From assembly GCA_002286715.1 (NCBI GenBank), contig NSJX01000024.1, positions 62,001 through 126,000 of the forward strand: a stretch of DNA of 64,000 nt, read 5' to 3'. The translations under genes and the position numbers were made by a program. The stretch is from Dentipellis sp. KUC8613 (taxonomy: Eukaryota; Basidiomycota; Agaricomycetes; Russulales; Hericiaceae). This document shows, piece after piece, positions 36,899 to 48,204 of this stretch; the first letter of the stretch is position 1; every line of letters begins with the position of its first letter. Below the pieces are notes generated by a model. It saw only the letters and a program-made list of their open reading frames with translations, ran no database searches and was not told the DNA's origin.

Positions 36899-37732
36899 GT
36901 TACAAGTACAAGGGGCCGGGACTGGGGTGCAGAATCCATCTTCAGGGCGAGCCTTCTTAAAGCGCAAGACTCGTGTCTCCGAAAACTGCACGGCACCCAT
37001 GGGGGCCTGGAAGATATGGCGCCCCGGCTCACACCTGCCCGAAACGAAATCGAGCAGCCTCATGCCGATGGCAGCTAAGTAAACGGGGCCATAGAGATCA
37101 TCTCCGAAGCTGCACGATGACGAGAATGATTGATTTGATTTTCAGCAGGTCGAACGGAGAGTGCCTTAGCGTGATAATCGTATCGAGATTACATAGGCAA
37201 TTTGGGACCAAACGGGATTAGTTTTTCCTCCACAAGGGGGCCGTGCAACGTGGTTGATGTGCACGAGGCGAAACTTCCTCGTCGAGCAACCTCGGGACGA
37301 ACGAATGGAAGCGACGTCAATACGCCCGCGTAGCATCTTATGGAGCGCTGGCCGTGGGTGCTCGGAAGGCGGCACCTCCAGGACCCACCACCAGGCGACG
37401 CCCGTCCCCGGCGCCGAGCGCCAGTGGAACTCAAACATTCTCAAGTCCTGGCACTCTGTCGCAATCGTCGGCCATGCTCTCGTCGGGCCCCGGCGGCAGG
37501 GGTGTCTCTTTCTAGTTTGGATTTCAAGTCCGACTTTCACCTGAACTAAATGCTGATCTGTGCTTGGCGGCGAAAGACAATCCAGGACCGAACCTGAGGA
37601 TGGTCGAACATAGTTTCTAGCACCACACGCATTCGCCAAGGTTCTCCATCGAATCGGGGCAAAACCTCTGGAAAACATGTCAAAACATTTACTCCAGGTC
37701 TGTATCGGGTCTAAATCCTGCTTTGTGCGCCA
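36899..37732. other. Intergenic region upstream of the terpene cyclase
   Basis: Contains a 170-codon minus-strand frame (37166-37678) with no recognisable domain and poor start context. It also serves as the terpene cyclase promoter. No supported gene. Confidence 0.35.
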
Positions 37733-38776
37733 CTAGGGATCAAAGTCTTCGGGTCGAGAAACCATTAGTGTGTGCCCCCATCTACTTGTCTGCGAATCCC
37801 ATAACTCGACGATCCTGATATGTCTATCCAGTCTCCGTACACGAAAGTTGTATCCTCTGTGGCCATACTCCGGGACATCTGATCGACAACTGGAGGACAT
37901 GGCTCTCCTTTGCCATCCCTTGCCCGGACACGGCGATGTGCATTGACGTCTTAGTTTAACTTGATTCAACAGACTGGCAGTTGCCACACTTTGAAAGTCC
38001 ATGGTGTCACCCGCTACGTGCGTGCGGGTATTCTCCACCTACCGTGCAGCCCTTCCCTTAGCGACAAAGGAAATATAAGTCACATTTTCAAGAGTTGTAT
38101 TTGTCGACTGGCACTTCCTGCCAAGGATTCTGACCGTTACATGGCATACATGTGTTCCCCACCATCTGCTTTGTTCGGTGCAGATAAAGCAGTTCTGCGG
38201 CGACCCGTGCGGAGCGAAGTATCCTGATACCTTCGGAAGCGATTCAAATTCCCACTCGCCCTCTTCCCTGGCGATTGCCGCCGATACTAGATGAGCGAGT
38301 TCTCCCCATTCCTCTGTGGTATGCGGAAGAATCCTGGGCACCTTCTGACGGGAGCTCGAACTTCACCAGCAAGCCGTAACATGAAGCCCTTCTTTTCTCA
38401 CAGCTGTTACGGAGCGCGGAACACTGAGTGCTTCGTAAAAAGAGCAACATGTGGCCCATCCTGGTCGGCGGCTCTTCATACTTCATCCGTGACATACACC
38501 TCGTAAATATTCTCATCGATAAGCCCATGTTCACGGCACGACCAGGAACCCGGAGGCTCGTGTCCCCACCACGCAGTCCTATGGCTTCTTCGGCTGAATG
38601 CTATCGTGGACGGACAGTCCGGGCACAGACGTGTTCACTCACCCGGGTGGCGCCTTCGACCATCAAGGGCATGTTCTCGCCGAGATTGCAATTGGCAGCT
38701 TCCTGGCAGGGTCTGCGAGCGATGTCAATTGTCCGTACCCGCGTGGCGGAAGCAGATACGGCTCTTAATTTTAGTC
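37733..38776 (-). CDS. Unrecognised spliced gene, partial model
   Basis: Short frames on the minus strand can be joined at GT..AG sites without breaking frame. The exons are 38776-38643 (contains IDIARRPCQEAANCNLGENM), 38593-38503 or -38500 (TAWWGHEPPGSWSCREHGL, then IDENIYE), 38460-38411 (DGPHVALFTKHSVFRAP) and 38333-38150 (ILPHTTEEWGELAHLVSAAI, then REEGEWEFESLPK, ending at WWGTH). A final exon may contain YGHRGYNFRVRRLDRHIRIV and end at the stop at 37733. The second intron would be only 39 bases, which is short. The 5' end is unknown; a possible upstream piece near 38880-38840 reads INVLERCDAALHTIAG. I do not recognise the family. It could be an intact gene missed by open-frame scans or a recently decayed one. 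It lies beside the terpene cyclase, but no enzyme motif links the two. Confidence 0.35.
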
Positions 38777-40023
38777 CTGTAAGTGCGTTAGCGCTCAAAT
38801 GGTCGTCAAAAAGTACCAGGTGAGATCCTCACCCCTGCTATGGTATGCAACGCGGCATCACATCTTTCCAAGACGTTTATCTGAATTGAGACGATGGGTA
38901 CCCTGACACTAGCCATATGAATATGTGCCACGGAGGCCAGTGATCTTGAAACAAATCAATGTAAATACCTTGGTCAGATGGCGCACTCGCAACTGTATGC
39001 AGCACGTCGGGATTTGGCGCCCATAGACAGGATGCAAGAGGGCACCATCACGCCGGCTCGCGGGCAATTTGGCATCTGATGAATCATTAAGACGTGTAAT
39101 GAAATCGAGATCGAATTATGTGAGTTAATAATTACACTTCGCAAGACGCAAATCAACCTTTTTCACGGCCAACAACGAGATGACGCAGTTATTGGGCGCC
39201 GGTACCAAGCCAACAAGAAGCTGGATAGCAACGCGAGCGTTGCGACGATGGTTGAAGCCCATATTTTACGTGAACATACACGACTCCAGCTTGCGGAGGA
39301 TTAGGCATCTCGGATGTGCCTTCCGTCGTCGGCCACGTTCGAGCCTTACATCCGGCACACGATAGCCGAGACTTGGAGCGTCCAGGGCGATTTGCCACGC
39401 ACTGAACTCTCTTCGCATGCATGTGAAATGGTCCTGAAAAGTGGGCATGCGTCGGTTTTGGTATGGCAGGGGAGGCCGTCCTGCCTGACTGAGTCTCCGC
39501 CACGAGAATCTGGAGCACCTAATTTAGTTAGCAAATTTTCTCATAAAAAACAACTCGTCCCCTTTCTCTCGTATCACCCACCATGGAATCTTCTTTTCTG
39601 GAGAAGCAATGCACTACATAGCACGGAGGCACCAGAATCTGCGTGGCCGCCTGCATTATCGGGTAGAAGGAAGTAGAAGAAAGCGAAAACAATATTATAT
39701 TGGAACAGCTCGACGGTACCGGCAATCTCCGGCACTTGCCAAGTTGCGGGCCATCTGCCTCCGTCTACAGTCACTACGTATATATCGTCTAATACGCCTA
39801 CGTAGTAGGTGAGCAGAGGCAAACCTGTCTTTACTCTTCCACTGAATGAAGGTGTGTTTCTGATAGTCGCGTATTATCTTAGGCCTCACCCCATGTCTCA
39901 GTCAATCAAAGACGGTTGTTCCATTCCAGACTGCCTTCGGGCTCGAATTGAAACGATGTCCGGACATCGCCAGCCTCCCCTTGCATCGTGTATATACAAG
40001 CTAACCCAGATACACGCGCGGCT
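38777..40023. other. 1.2 kb gene-poor region
   Basis: Only short, overlapping open frames on both strands (60-120 codons), none recognisable. A minus-strand frame at 39574-39822 includes a hydrophobic stretch (FQYNIVFAFFYFLLPD), but has no plausible partners. AT-rich near 39080-39140. Confidence 0.35.
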
Positions 40024-41045
40024 ATGATCAGATTTCGCTTCCGTACATTCCGCAAGTTCTGGATGTGTAAGTCTAGTTTCCATGGCTTTGGCTTAGCCCC
40101 ACGTATCCGCAGCGCCTCAGAAGGAGCATTACCTTTACGATGCTGAGCCCCATCTAGCTGCAGTCGCAATTACGTCCCTGACCTGTATATTGCTCTCCAT
40201 CGCATTTAACCAAAGCTTCAACCCGAAGGCTGATTTGTGCGTCCTAATCATAATTCCGGCTGTTTGTATGCTCCTATCTCTTTTCGCGTACGTATATGTC
40301 TCGCTCATTCGCGCGTGTTTCCAAATTGACGCTATGTATACAGAATATTATCCAAACACATATTTACGAGCAAGCTTCCGCATTGTGTGGCTGTGGAGTG
40401 CATTTGGACGACTTGCATCGTCCCGTTCACACTAAGTACGCGCCGTGTACTTCCTCCCAATCGAGTTGCTAAGCCCCTTTCGCCAGTTCTTGGCCTATTC
40501 AGCTACGGACTTGGATCATCGCTCGCAGCTGATAGCGCCGCTCGCGCACCATTCATCGCCTTACAGGTCTTTTCCTGGCTCCTGATGGCCCTCTGTAGGC
40601 ACCATCTCTGGACGTCCACGCTAGTCTCGAGACTCACCCTCTTTTCGCAGTGGCGCTCTACTCAATCGTTCTCGTGGTCTTCACATTCTTGGTCGCCGCG
40701 ATTGTGGACAAAGATATCTGGTTCCGCGACATCTCAGGGTCCCCCTCGCCTTTTCCGATCCCTGTGCTCCTGGAGTCCCTGCGGGTCTTGTTTATGAGCG
40801 GCGTTTTCGGCACCGGAACCTCTACGGAAACCGACGATAAGCAAGAAGATCACCACTGCCCGCCTGGATGTCCTTGTGATGTGAAGCTCGCACCACCGTC
40901 TTCGCCACCAGCCCTTCCGACCATCGGACCCAGAACCGCGGGCGCTGAACGCATGAACCGAACGTCCAGCGGCTCCTCAGTACCTGTGCGTGTACCCACT
41001 GCGATGGAACGACACAACACCATCGTCATTGGGTTCGATGTTTAG
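40024..41045 (+). CDS. Four-helix membrane protein with cytosolic Pro/Cys tail (MARVEL-like topology)
   Basis: A five-exon gene that I reconstructed. Exons are 40024-40066, 40113-40287, 40344-40435, 40487-40594 and 40651-41045; all introns are 46-56 bases with GT..AG ends. The exons sum to 813 bases, exactly 270 codons plus a stop. It starts MIRFRFRTFRKFWM. Four hydrophobic helices follow: around VAITSLTCILLSIAF/LCVLIIIPAVCMLLSLF, VECIWTTCIVPFTLILGLF, IALQVFSWLLMALLALYSIV and LVVFTFLVAAIV. Then comes a block rich in Ser/Pro (WFRDISGSPSPFPIP) and a tail with HHCPPGCPCDV and many Pro/Thr/Ser. The topology (four helices, basic start) resembles MARVEL-domain fungal membrane proteins. The family is not named with certainty and the function is unknown. 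Confidence 0.75.
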
Positions 41046-41946
41046 CGCGGCTTGACAAACCAGGGGTGAGCCTGCTCGCCGTCGCTTTCCGTGGCCTCTT
41101 TTGTCTTAGCGCGATTATTTTCAATGGGATTTGGCACTTTCTGTATGGGACTACAGCATACTGTCTGCCACGTTTTCTTTCTGCCTCCATATTGAGCATT
41201 GCGTTTGTTCATCACTTGGTCATGAATACGTACAAACCGGAGCGTGCTTGCCGGCCGCGGATCATATCAGCCCTACAAACGTTTGCATCAAGAGACCTAT
41301 GCAACACATGCAAGCCGCCCGGTATCTACTTGAAGTAGCTCGGTTGCGGACATACGGATCCGGGCCTAGCGTCACCCTGGCCGGCCCTCAGCTGCTTGAG
41401 GCGTGGTCCAAAGCAGGCCGATCGTGTTGATAGGGAAGCTTTGAACGAATTCGCGCACCGTATTTGAAACTATCGAGCACGTACCGGGAGGGAGGCTATG
41501 CCAGTCGATCACGAGGAGGCCGCCCAATGGATGGCTAACAGCCATGCATACTTAGGGTGTGTTGTGTGTGGACAGCAGGGGCGGCTTCGGCATCCGTCAC
41601 GGGGCCGGATTGATGCAGCGGGTGTGTTGGTCCAGACATGAGCATCGATTACACGCGGTTAACTCACTGTAAAGCGTTGGTCGCTTCAAGGTGGGAATAT
41701 GCACGTTATATAGAAGTTGGGTCGCGTATGCACACCGATGTGTCCGCACTATGCTCTATTCATTCACCCATTGCGCACCAACACGACTTGTCTGCGCATG
41801 CGGTCGGCTCCCACCTGGCATTGGAATATCGGATGCTCTACAGACCGGTCACGCCTCGCATAAGCACAACCCCGCAGGACAAAGAATTCACACATACAAA
41901 GATAGCGCGTGGCCTCGAGGCAGCCCCTAGCAGTGCAGACGCTGCG
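41046..41946. other. 0.9 kb intergenic region
   Basis: Between the membrane protein (+) and the complex I subunit (-). Open frames here lack ATG starts or run antisense to the neighbour. A hydrophobic plus frame at 41066-41338 has no ATG start and no join; it is probably 3' UTR. Confidence 0.4.
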
Positions 41947-42144
41947 TCAATGGTCTTTCACTTCTTTGGCCTTGGCTCCAGCATACACGTTGTCTGCAAC
42001 GACGTAGATAGTGAAAGCAACAACAGCGATGCCGAAGCCCGGGAAGAGATTGGAGAACATGGCGCGTCTGGAAAAGACCGGATGCTTGCGCCAAGCGTTG
42101 CGCTTAGCCCATGGGTCGCGGAAGAGTTGTGGATAGGAGGACAT
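41947..42144 (-). CDS. NDUFB3: NADH dehydrogenase (complex I) accessory subunit, NDUFB3/B12 type
   Basis: Small single-helix accessory subunit of respiratory complex I in the inner mitochondrial membrane. A single coding exon encodes 65 residues. The family block RDPWAKRNAWRKHPVFSRR corresponds to the RDPW..NEAW element of animal NDUFB3, followed by the membrane helix FGIAVVAFTIYVVADNVY and a short charged tail (KAKEVKDH). The ATG is the complement of 42142-42144. A good GT..AG pair just upstream (about 42150-42203) suggests an intron in the 5' UTR or a short alternative first exon. Divergent from TOP1, with 285 bases between the starts. Confidence 0.8.
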   Translation of the reverse strand: MSSYPQLFRDPWAKRNAWRKHPVFSRRAMFSNLFPGFGIAVVAFTIYVVADNVYAGAKAKEVKDH

Positions 42145-42429
42145 GGTGGGCTGTGGTAATGAAGTGAGCACGAAACAGGAGTATGAGAGGGAGGTTACTG
42201 ACCTGTGTTGTGGGCAGCCTTGGTATGGGGAGGCGGTGTGCTGGGAGTGGCGGAGGTGGGCCGGAAGAGGCCGAGGAACGTGACCAGCTTAGGGCCGGTG
42301 TGAAAACCACTTACAACTCGGAACACTCCAGCTCGCATAACAGCCGCTGCCCGCCCTCCATTCTTCCCATCATTCCTCTTTCTTTTCCCCTCTCACCTTT
42401 CCTTCTCAATCCTAGACACCATTGCGCCT

Positions 42430-45400
42430 ATGAACAACAGCGACCTCACTGCCTACTCCGACGACGATGATGTTCCTCTCGCTTCCCAGTCGGCCCGCAG
42501 CACAGGCGCCGTCACGAATGGCCACGTCGGCACCAACGGCAACGGGCACGCCCGCGCCTCATCTGGGGACGAGTCCATGAGCGAAGACGACGATATTCCA
42601 CTTGTGCGGCTAGAAACACACACTTCTACTTTGAGTAACAACTAATTACCCTTTGCAGTCTCAGACGGCGCGTTTGAAGTCCGAACCCTCCACGCCTTCA
42701 TTAAAGCGTAAAGCGAGGCCCAGCGAGGACACTTCGTCTAGCGACGACGACGCCCCCTTGGCATCATCTCAGCCGTCTCTCGCAAAGGCGCGCAAGTCTG
42801 CAGCGATTCCCATGCCCGGTGCTGTGCAGGCTACCACCGTTCCGAACAAGGCTGTCAATGGCAATGGCAATGGCAATGGCAAGATCACCTCATCGTCTAC
42901 AAATGCGGAAAGCGACTCGGACGATGAGCCTCTAGGAAGCCAGATCGCGTCTTCGAGCAAGCGTAAGACCAAACCTCCGCCGAAGAAGAAAGCGAAGACA
43001 GAAGACGATGACTACGGAGGTGAGGAAGAGACGCCCGTAAAGGCGAGGAAGAAGGCGCCCGCAGCGAAGAAGCGAAAGGTGAAGGAAGAGAGCGACGTGG
43101 ACGAGAAGCCTATACCCAAGAAGGTTGCATCGAGGGCGCCGAAGAGGGCGAAGAAAGAGGAGGCGGGGTCGGAGACAGAGACCCCTGCGCCCAAGTCAAA
43201 GGGCAAGGCGGCGAAAGAGGAGGGCGAGGATGGAGCGAAGAAGACGAAGGGAAAGAAGAAGGCGAAGGAGGAAGAGGCCGAAGAGGTGTACAAGTGGTGG
43301 GAACAGGATCCTGAGCAGACCGTCGAGGGCGATGGAACAGTGAAATGGAGTACTCTGGAGCACAGTGGCGTTATCTTCCCGCCGCCATACGAGCCTCTCC
43401 CCGCCGATGTTAAGATGAAGTATGACGGTGCGTTCTTTCTTGCAGATATCTCCATAGAGTTTGGAGCTCACGCACTTTCCTAGGCAAGGAAGTTGATCTG
43501 CCTCCTGCTTCTGAAGAGGTTGCCGGCTTCTACGGAGCTATGCTCGAGACAGACCATGCCAAAGACGCGACGTTCAATAAGAACTTCTTCGATGACTGGC
43601 TCAAAGTTCTGAAGAAGAACCCTCCAGTGCGTATATGCCGTCTTCATCGTCCCAATCTTCGACTCAACAGATTCTGGCGCAGCGTAATGGCATTAAGATT
43701 ACATCTTTTGAGCGATGTGACTTCCGACCTATGTTCGAGTACTTTGAGAACGAGAAAGCCAAGAAGAAGGCTCTCTCTACCGCCGAAAAGAAAGAACTAA
43801 AGAAGAACAAAGATGAGGCCGAGGCAAAGTACACAACCTGCTTGCTTGACGGGCGTAAGGAGAAAGTTGGCAACTTCCGTGTTGAACCTCCTGGTCTGTT
43901 CAGAGGACGCGGCGATCATCCTAAGAAGGGTGCATTGAAGGTTTGTATCCTCGCCGCTGCATTCTCTGTTGTTGGCCAGGATCTTGAACTACCTTATCTT
44001 GCCCTCAGTTGCGTGTGCACCCTGAAGATATCACTTTGAATATCGGCAAGGACGCCCCCGTCCCGACGCCCAATGTGCCTGGCAAGTGGAAGTCTGTAAT
44101 CCATGACAATACTGTGACTTGGTTGGCCACCTGGGTTGAAAACGTCAATGGCAACCACAAGTACGTATTCTTGGCTGCAGGGAGTTCCCTTAAGGGTCAA
44201 AGTGATATGTCGAAATTCGAGAAGGCTCGAGAGCTCAAGGTATATGACCCCGGCGTCTAACAGCTATTGAATACTAATGTGACTGCTAGAAACACGTTGA
44301 TCGTATTCGGCAAGATTATCAAGCCGACCTTACGAACAAGGTCATGGGCCTTCGGCAGCGCGCGACGGCCATGTACTTCATTGATGTCCTGGCGCTCCGT
44401 GCTGGCAACGAGAAGGGCGACGATGAAGCGGACACCGTCGGCTGTTGCTCGCTCCGCTGCGAACACGTCACTTTGGAGCCTCCTAATTTCGTTGCATTCG
44501 ACTTCCTTGGTAAAGATTCCATTCGTTACTACAATCGCGTGGCCGTGCAGGAGCAGGTCTTCAGGAACATCCGACTGTTCAAGAAGGACAAAGAAGATGG
44601 CGACGGCCTCTTTGATCGAGTCAACGTACGTTGCAAATTGATCACTTTTCCACTGTCCGGTGCTCAATTCACGAACTACAGCCGGGTAGTTTGAACAAGC
44701 ATCTGCAGTCCTATATGAAAGGTCTCAGCGCGAAAGTTTTCCGTACATACAACGCGTCCATCACCTTCCAACAGCAGCTTGATGAAGGCACGCCGGAGAA
44801 GGGCACCGTGCAGGAGAAGCTCAACCACTATAACCATGCTAACCGCATGGTGGCCATTCTGTGTAACCATCAACGTGCCGTGCCGAAGACGCATGAGCAG
44901 TCGATGGCGAAGATGAGGGAGAAGGTTTGTCGCTCGTCGTTGTCTCCGTCGCCGCGTAACTCACGTCACCATTACTCAGTTGCGCGGGTTCAAGTATGAC
45001 CGCAGGAACGCTCGTCTAGCCTTGTATGAGGCGGATCCCAGCTACAAGAAGAAGAAGAAGTATAATGAGGAAGAGTCGGATCTAGATGAGGATGCGATTG
45101 AAGAGCACGAGGAGCTATTGAAGACCAAGGACATCGAACGCGTGCAGAAGAAGTTCGCGAAGGAGAACGAGAAGCTGGAGGAGGAAGGAAAGAAGCCGCA
45201 GACGGAGGATGTGCTGAAGAAGCGACTCGAAGAGCTTGAGGAGGACTGGGAGAAGCGTGGGGCGTCGAAGGGCAAGAAGGATCGGCCTGCTGAGAAGCTG
45301 AAGGATGCGGTCGATAAGCTTGACGAAAAGATCAAGACATTCAAGCTGCAGATGGCAGACCGCGAGGCTGGAAAGGAAGTCGCGCTGGGCACGAGGTTCG

Positions 45401-45700
45401 TCCAACGCATATGGGTCTTGCAATCTTACACTGACATCTCGTGTCATCATCTGCAGTAAGATCAATTACTTGGACCCGAGGTTCGTACCCCTCTTCATTC
45501 GATACCTTTGCATTGCTCATGTCATCTACAGGATCACCGCCGCGTGGTGCAAGAAACACGACGTTCCTATAGAGAAAATATTCTCGAAGACTTTGTTGAC
45601 CAAATGTAAGCTGAGAAAATATTCCCATGTATGTGACAGATCTAACAGGTCACTCGCAGTCCCTTGGGCTATGGAGGTCGATACCGAATGGAATTTCTGA
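42430..45700 (+). CDS. TOP1: DNA topoisomerase I (type IB)
   Basis: Nuclear enzyme that nicks and rejoins one strand to relax supercoils during transcription and replication. A long charged N-terminus (Ser/Asp clusters and many KKK/RKK runs giving nuclear signals) includes NGNGNGNG, coded by four copies of a hexanucleotide. The core begins [10 protein letters not shown] and continues [50 protein letters not shown] and [19 protein letters not shown]. Catalytic core motifs include [20 protein letters not shown] and [20 protein letters not shown] long Lys/Glu coiled-coil linker follows. The active-site tyrosine is in SKINYLDPR, after an intron, and the protein ends [13 protein letters not shown]. 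About ten introns and roughly 880 residues. Start at the ATG 42430; stop at 45698-45700. Confidence 0.95.
42856..42879 (+). repeat. Hexanucleotide repeat (CAATGG)x4 within TOP1
   Basis: Four perfect tandem CAATGG units in the coding sequence of the charged N-terminal region of topoisomerase I, giving alternating Asn and Gly. Likely length-variable between strains. Confidence 0.85.
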
Positions 45701-46022
45701 GCTATAGTCTGTTGCATGGTCCGGTCAAGATGATAGAAAGGGACAACACATTACATGACTTATTTCCACATCCATGGTATTTTTAGGCATCACTGCAGGA
45801 CGATTGTACGCAGTTGTATTTGACGACAGTCGCATTCATAATCGATGTTGTGTGTTGTTTTTTTCGACTCGAGTACGAGCGTACATGTGCGCAATAGAAG
45901 CGGGATGCTTGCAAGGAGGCGTGTTGGTCCGTGTTTGGCGCGAGTTATGACAGCATGCAAAACAGGGCAATTCACATGTCCGTCCACAGCTCTTGCCTCT
46001 GAGCACTTTCCCTGCCAGCACC

Positions 46023-48204
46023 ATGTCCACCGTCGCCTCCCGCACAAAATACGACCTCCTCGCTGTCGACAACATCGACGAGAGTGAAGATGAATCCGCC
46101 CCCGAGTCCGAGCAAGAGCCGACTCCTGCGCCAGCTCAGTAAGTCTCTGCCTGATATCCGAGGACACCATTCTGACAATACGCGCGACGTGTCTGTGCAC
46201 GACCATGACAGACCTGAGCCTGTCAAGCTGACCAAAACTGCACAAAGAAAAGCGGCGAAAGCAGCTCGTCTCGAAAAACAGCTGCGCAAACGCGCGTCCG
46301 CATCCGTGTCACCCGCCGGCGGAGCATCACCAGCGTCCAGCGTTCCCTCGGCGCTCCCACCGACGCCTCCCCCAGAGACATCCTTCAGTTTTGTTGAAGT
46401 CTCGAAAGAGACTCTTCACGACCCTCCCCCACCCGTCGTTCCTGCGCCAAGTGCTGTCGCAGAACCAGCACCACCGAAGGAGCCTTCGCATGTCTTCTCG
46501 CAAGTTCCAGCAGAGCGCGTTTCAAAACCGGACGTCGAGCCGTCATCTTTGAATCATGCAAGGCTGTCTGCGTGGAACGACTCGACATTGACCTCCGCTG
46601 TCACCTCTGCGGTATCATCGGGGCGCTCGTCACCGCAGCCGGACGCCGAGGACCATCCTTCCCGAGACGCCGACGCGAAACCGACGAACGGGCACGCTGT
46701 TGCTGAACCTGAGCCCACTGCACAAGACAGCGAGAGGACGAAGAAGCGGCAGGGCGTGCTGACGCGTACATTATGGACGTTCATCATGATTGGTGGTTTC
46801 CTCTGTACGTTTCCGGAAATTTACTTGCATTCGCCTAGCTGACACCTCGGGCAGCATTCCTTGCGCTGGGACATGTGTATATGGTCATCCTCGTGATGCT
46901 CTGTCAGACTCTGGTGTACCGCGAGGTTACGAGGCTGTTCACGCTCACCGGCACCAAGAAAGAGGACCAGGAAAATGGCAGGGATCCTTGGAGCAAGACT
47001 CTCAACTGGTACTTTTTCGCGGTCGCAAATTACTTCCTGTATGGAGAGAGCATCATCTACTACTTCAAGGTCAGGAACTTCGGCTGTGTACGGACGTGCG
47101 GGGCGAACGCTGACAGTGAAGCATTCAGCACGTAGTATTCGCGGACGCGAATCTCTTGCCCTTCGCCACGAACCATCGTATCATCAGTTTCACCCTGTAC
47201 ACGATTGGCTTCATGGGTTTTGTTATGTCCTTGAAGAAGGGTTACCTGAAGCAGCAATTCGGGCTCTTCTGCTGGGTCCACATGAGCCTCCTGCTCATCG
47301 TTGTTTCGAGGTACTACATATTCCTTCTCTTATCATGTGCAAGTACTCATGCACTTTTACCTGTAGCCACTTCATCGTCAACAACATCCTCGAAGGCTTG
47401 ATCTGGTTCTGGGTGCCGGCGTCCTTGGTCATCTGCAATGATATTTTTGCTTACATCTGGGGAATGACGTACGGCCGGACTCCTCTCATCGCACTGTCTC
47501 CGAAAAAGACGGTCGAGGGCTTCGTTGGTGCTTTCATCAGCACTATTGTGTTCGCCATCGTGTGGGGCACCTACTTTAGCCAGATCAAATACATGATCTG
47601 CCCGGTGCACGACCTTGGAGTCAACGCCTGGAGCAACATGGACTGCGTGCCCAATCCCGTCTTCGTCTGGCGCGATTGGACGATCTGGAAGCCCGTGGCC
47701 GCTTCCCTCTCCACCCTGGTAAGTCGGACCGTTACTGCACGCATTCTACGAGCTCACGTTCTCGATCCTCTAGCTCCGTCACGAAATTACCACGATTTCA
47801 TACACTCCTTACCAGATCCATCTGTTCTTCATGGCCTGCTTTGCATCCCTCGTCGCACCCTTCGGCGGCTTCTTTGCCTCAGGGTTCAAGCGTGCATTCA
47901 ACATCAAGGACTTTGGCCACAGCATTCCGGGCCACGGAGGCATGACGGACCGCATGGACTGCCAGTACGTGATATGTTGCCGGTCTTCGTATATGGTATC
48001 CAACGGCTGACCGCTCCGAATTCTCAGGTTCCTCATGGGCGTCTTCATCTATGTATACTACAGCAGCCTCATCCGCGAGCACCATGTCACCGTTGGGTCC
48101 GTCCTGCAGACCATCGTCAGCGGACTCACCCTCGACGAACAGCTCGAGCTGCTCCGCGACCTCAAGGGCATGCTCGTGCAGCAGGGTGTCGCGGTTGGCT
48201 TCTG
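46023..48204 (+). CDS. CDS1: Phosphatidate cytidylyltransferase (CDP-diacylglycerol synthase)
   Basis: Makes CDP-diacylglycerol from phosphatidate and CTP, feeding phosphatidylinositol, PS and cardiolipin synthesis at the ER. The conserved part begins [20 protein letters not shown] and runs through about eight membrane helices. The CTP transferase signature near 47880-47960 has [13 protein letters not shown] followed by [14 protein letters not shown], with all key charged residues. It ends [17 protein letters not shown] at the TGA 48202-48204. Before the conserved part there is an unusually long, disordered N-terminus of about 230 residues, in one frame from [20 protein letters not shown] after one intron. 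It has [18 protein letters not shown] and many Ser/Pro. This may belong to the same protein or hide the boundary of a second small gene. About nine introns. Confidence 0.9.

Noticed and set aside
36899..37063. 55-codon extension of the terpene cyclase
   Set aside because: Family members begin shortly before the LILD motif; the extension has no similarity to a targeting peptide.
35131..42144. A full terpene biosynthetic gene cluster
   Set aside because: Only the cyclase is recognisable; no P450, prenyltransferase, transporter or oxidoreductase motif was found in the flanks, and both sides return to housekeeping genes.
41638..42159. 173-codon plus-strand frame overlapping the NDUFB3-type gene
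   Set aside because: It is antisense to a clear complex I subunit and shows no domain; the frame is an accident of the opposite coding strand and its flank.
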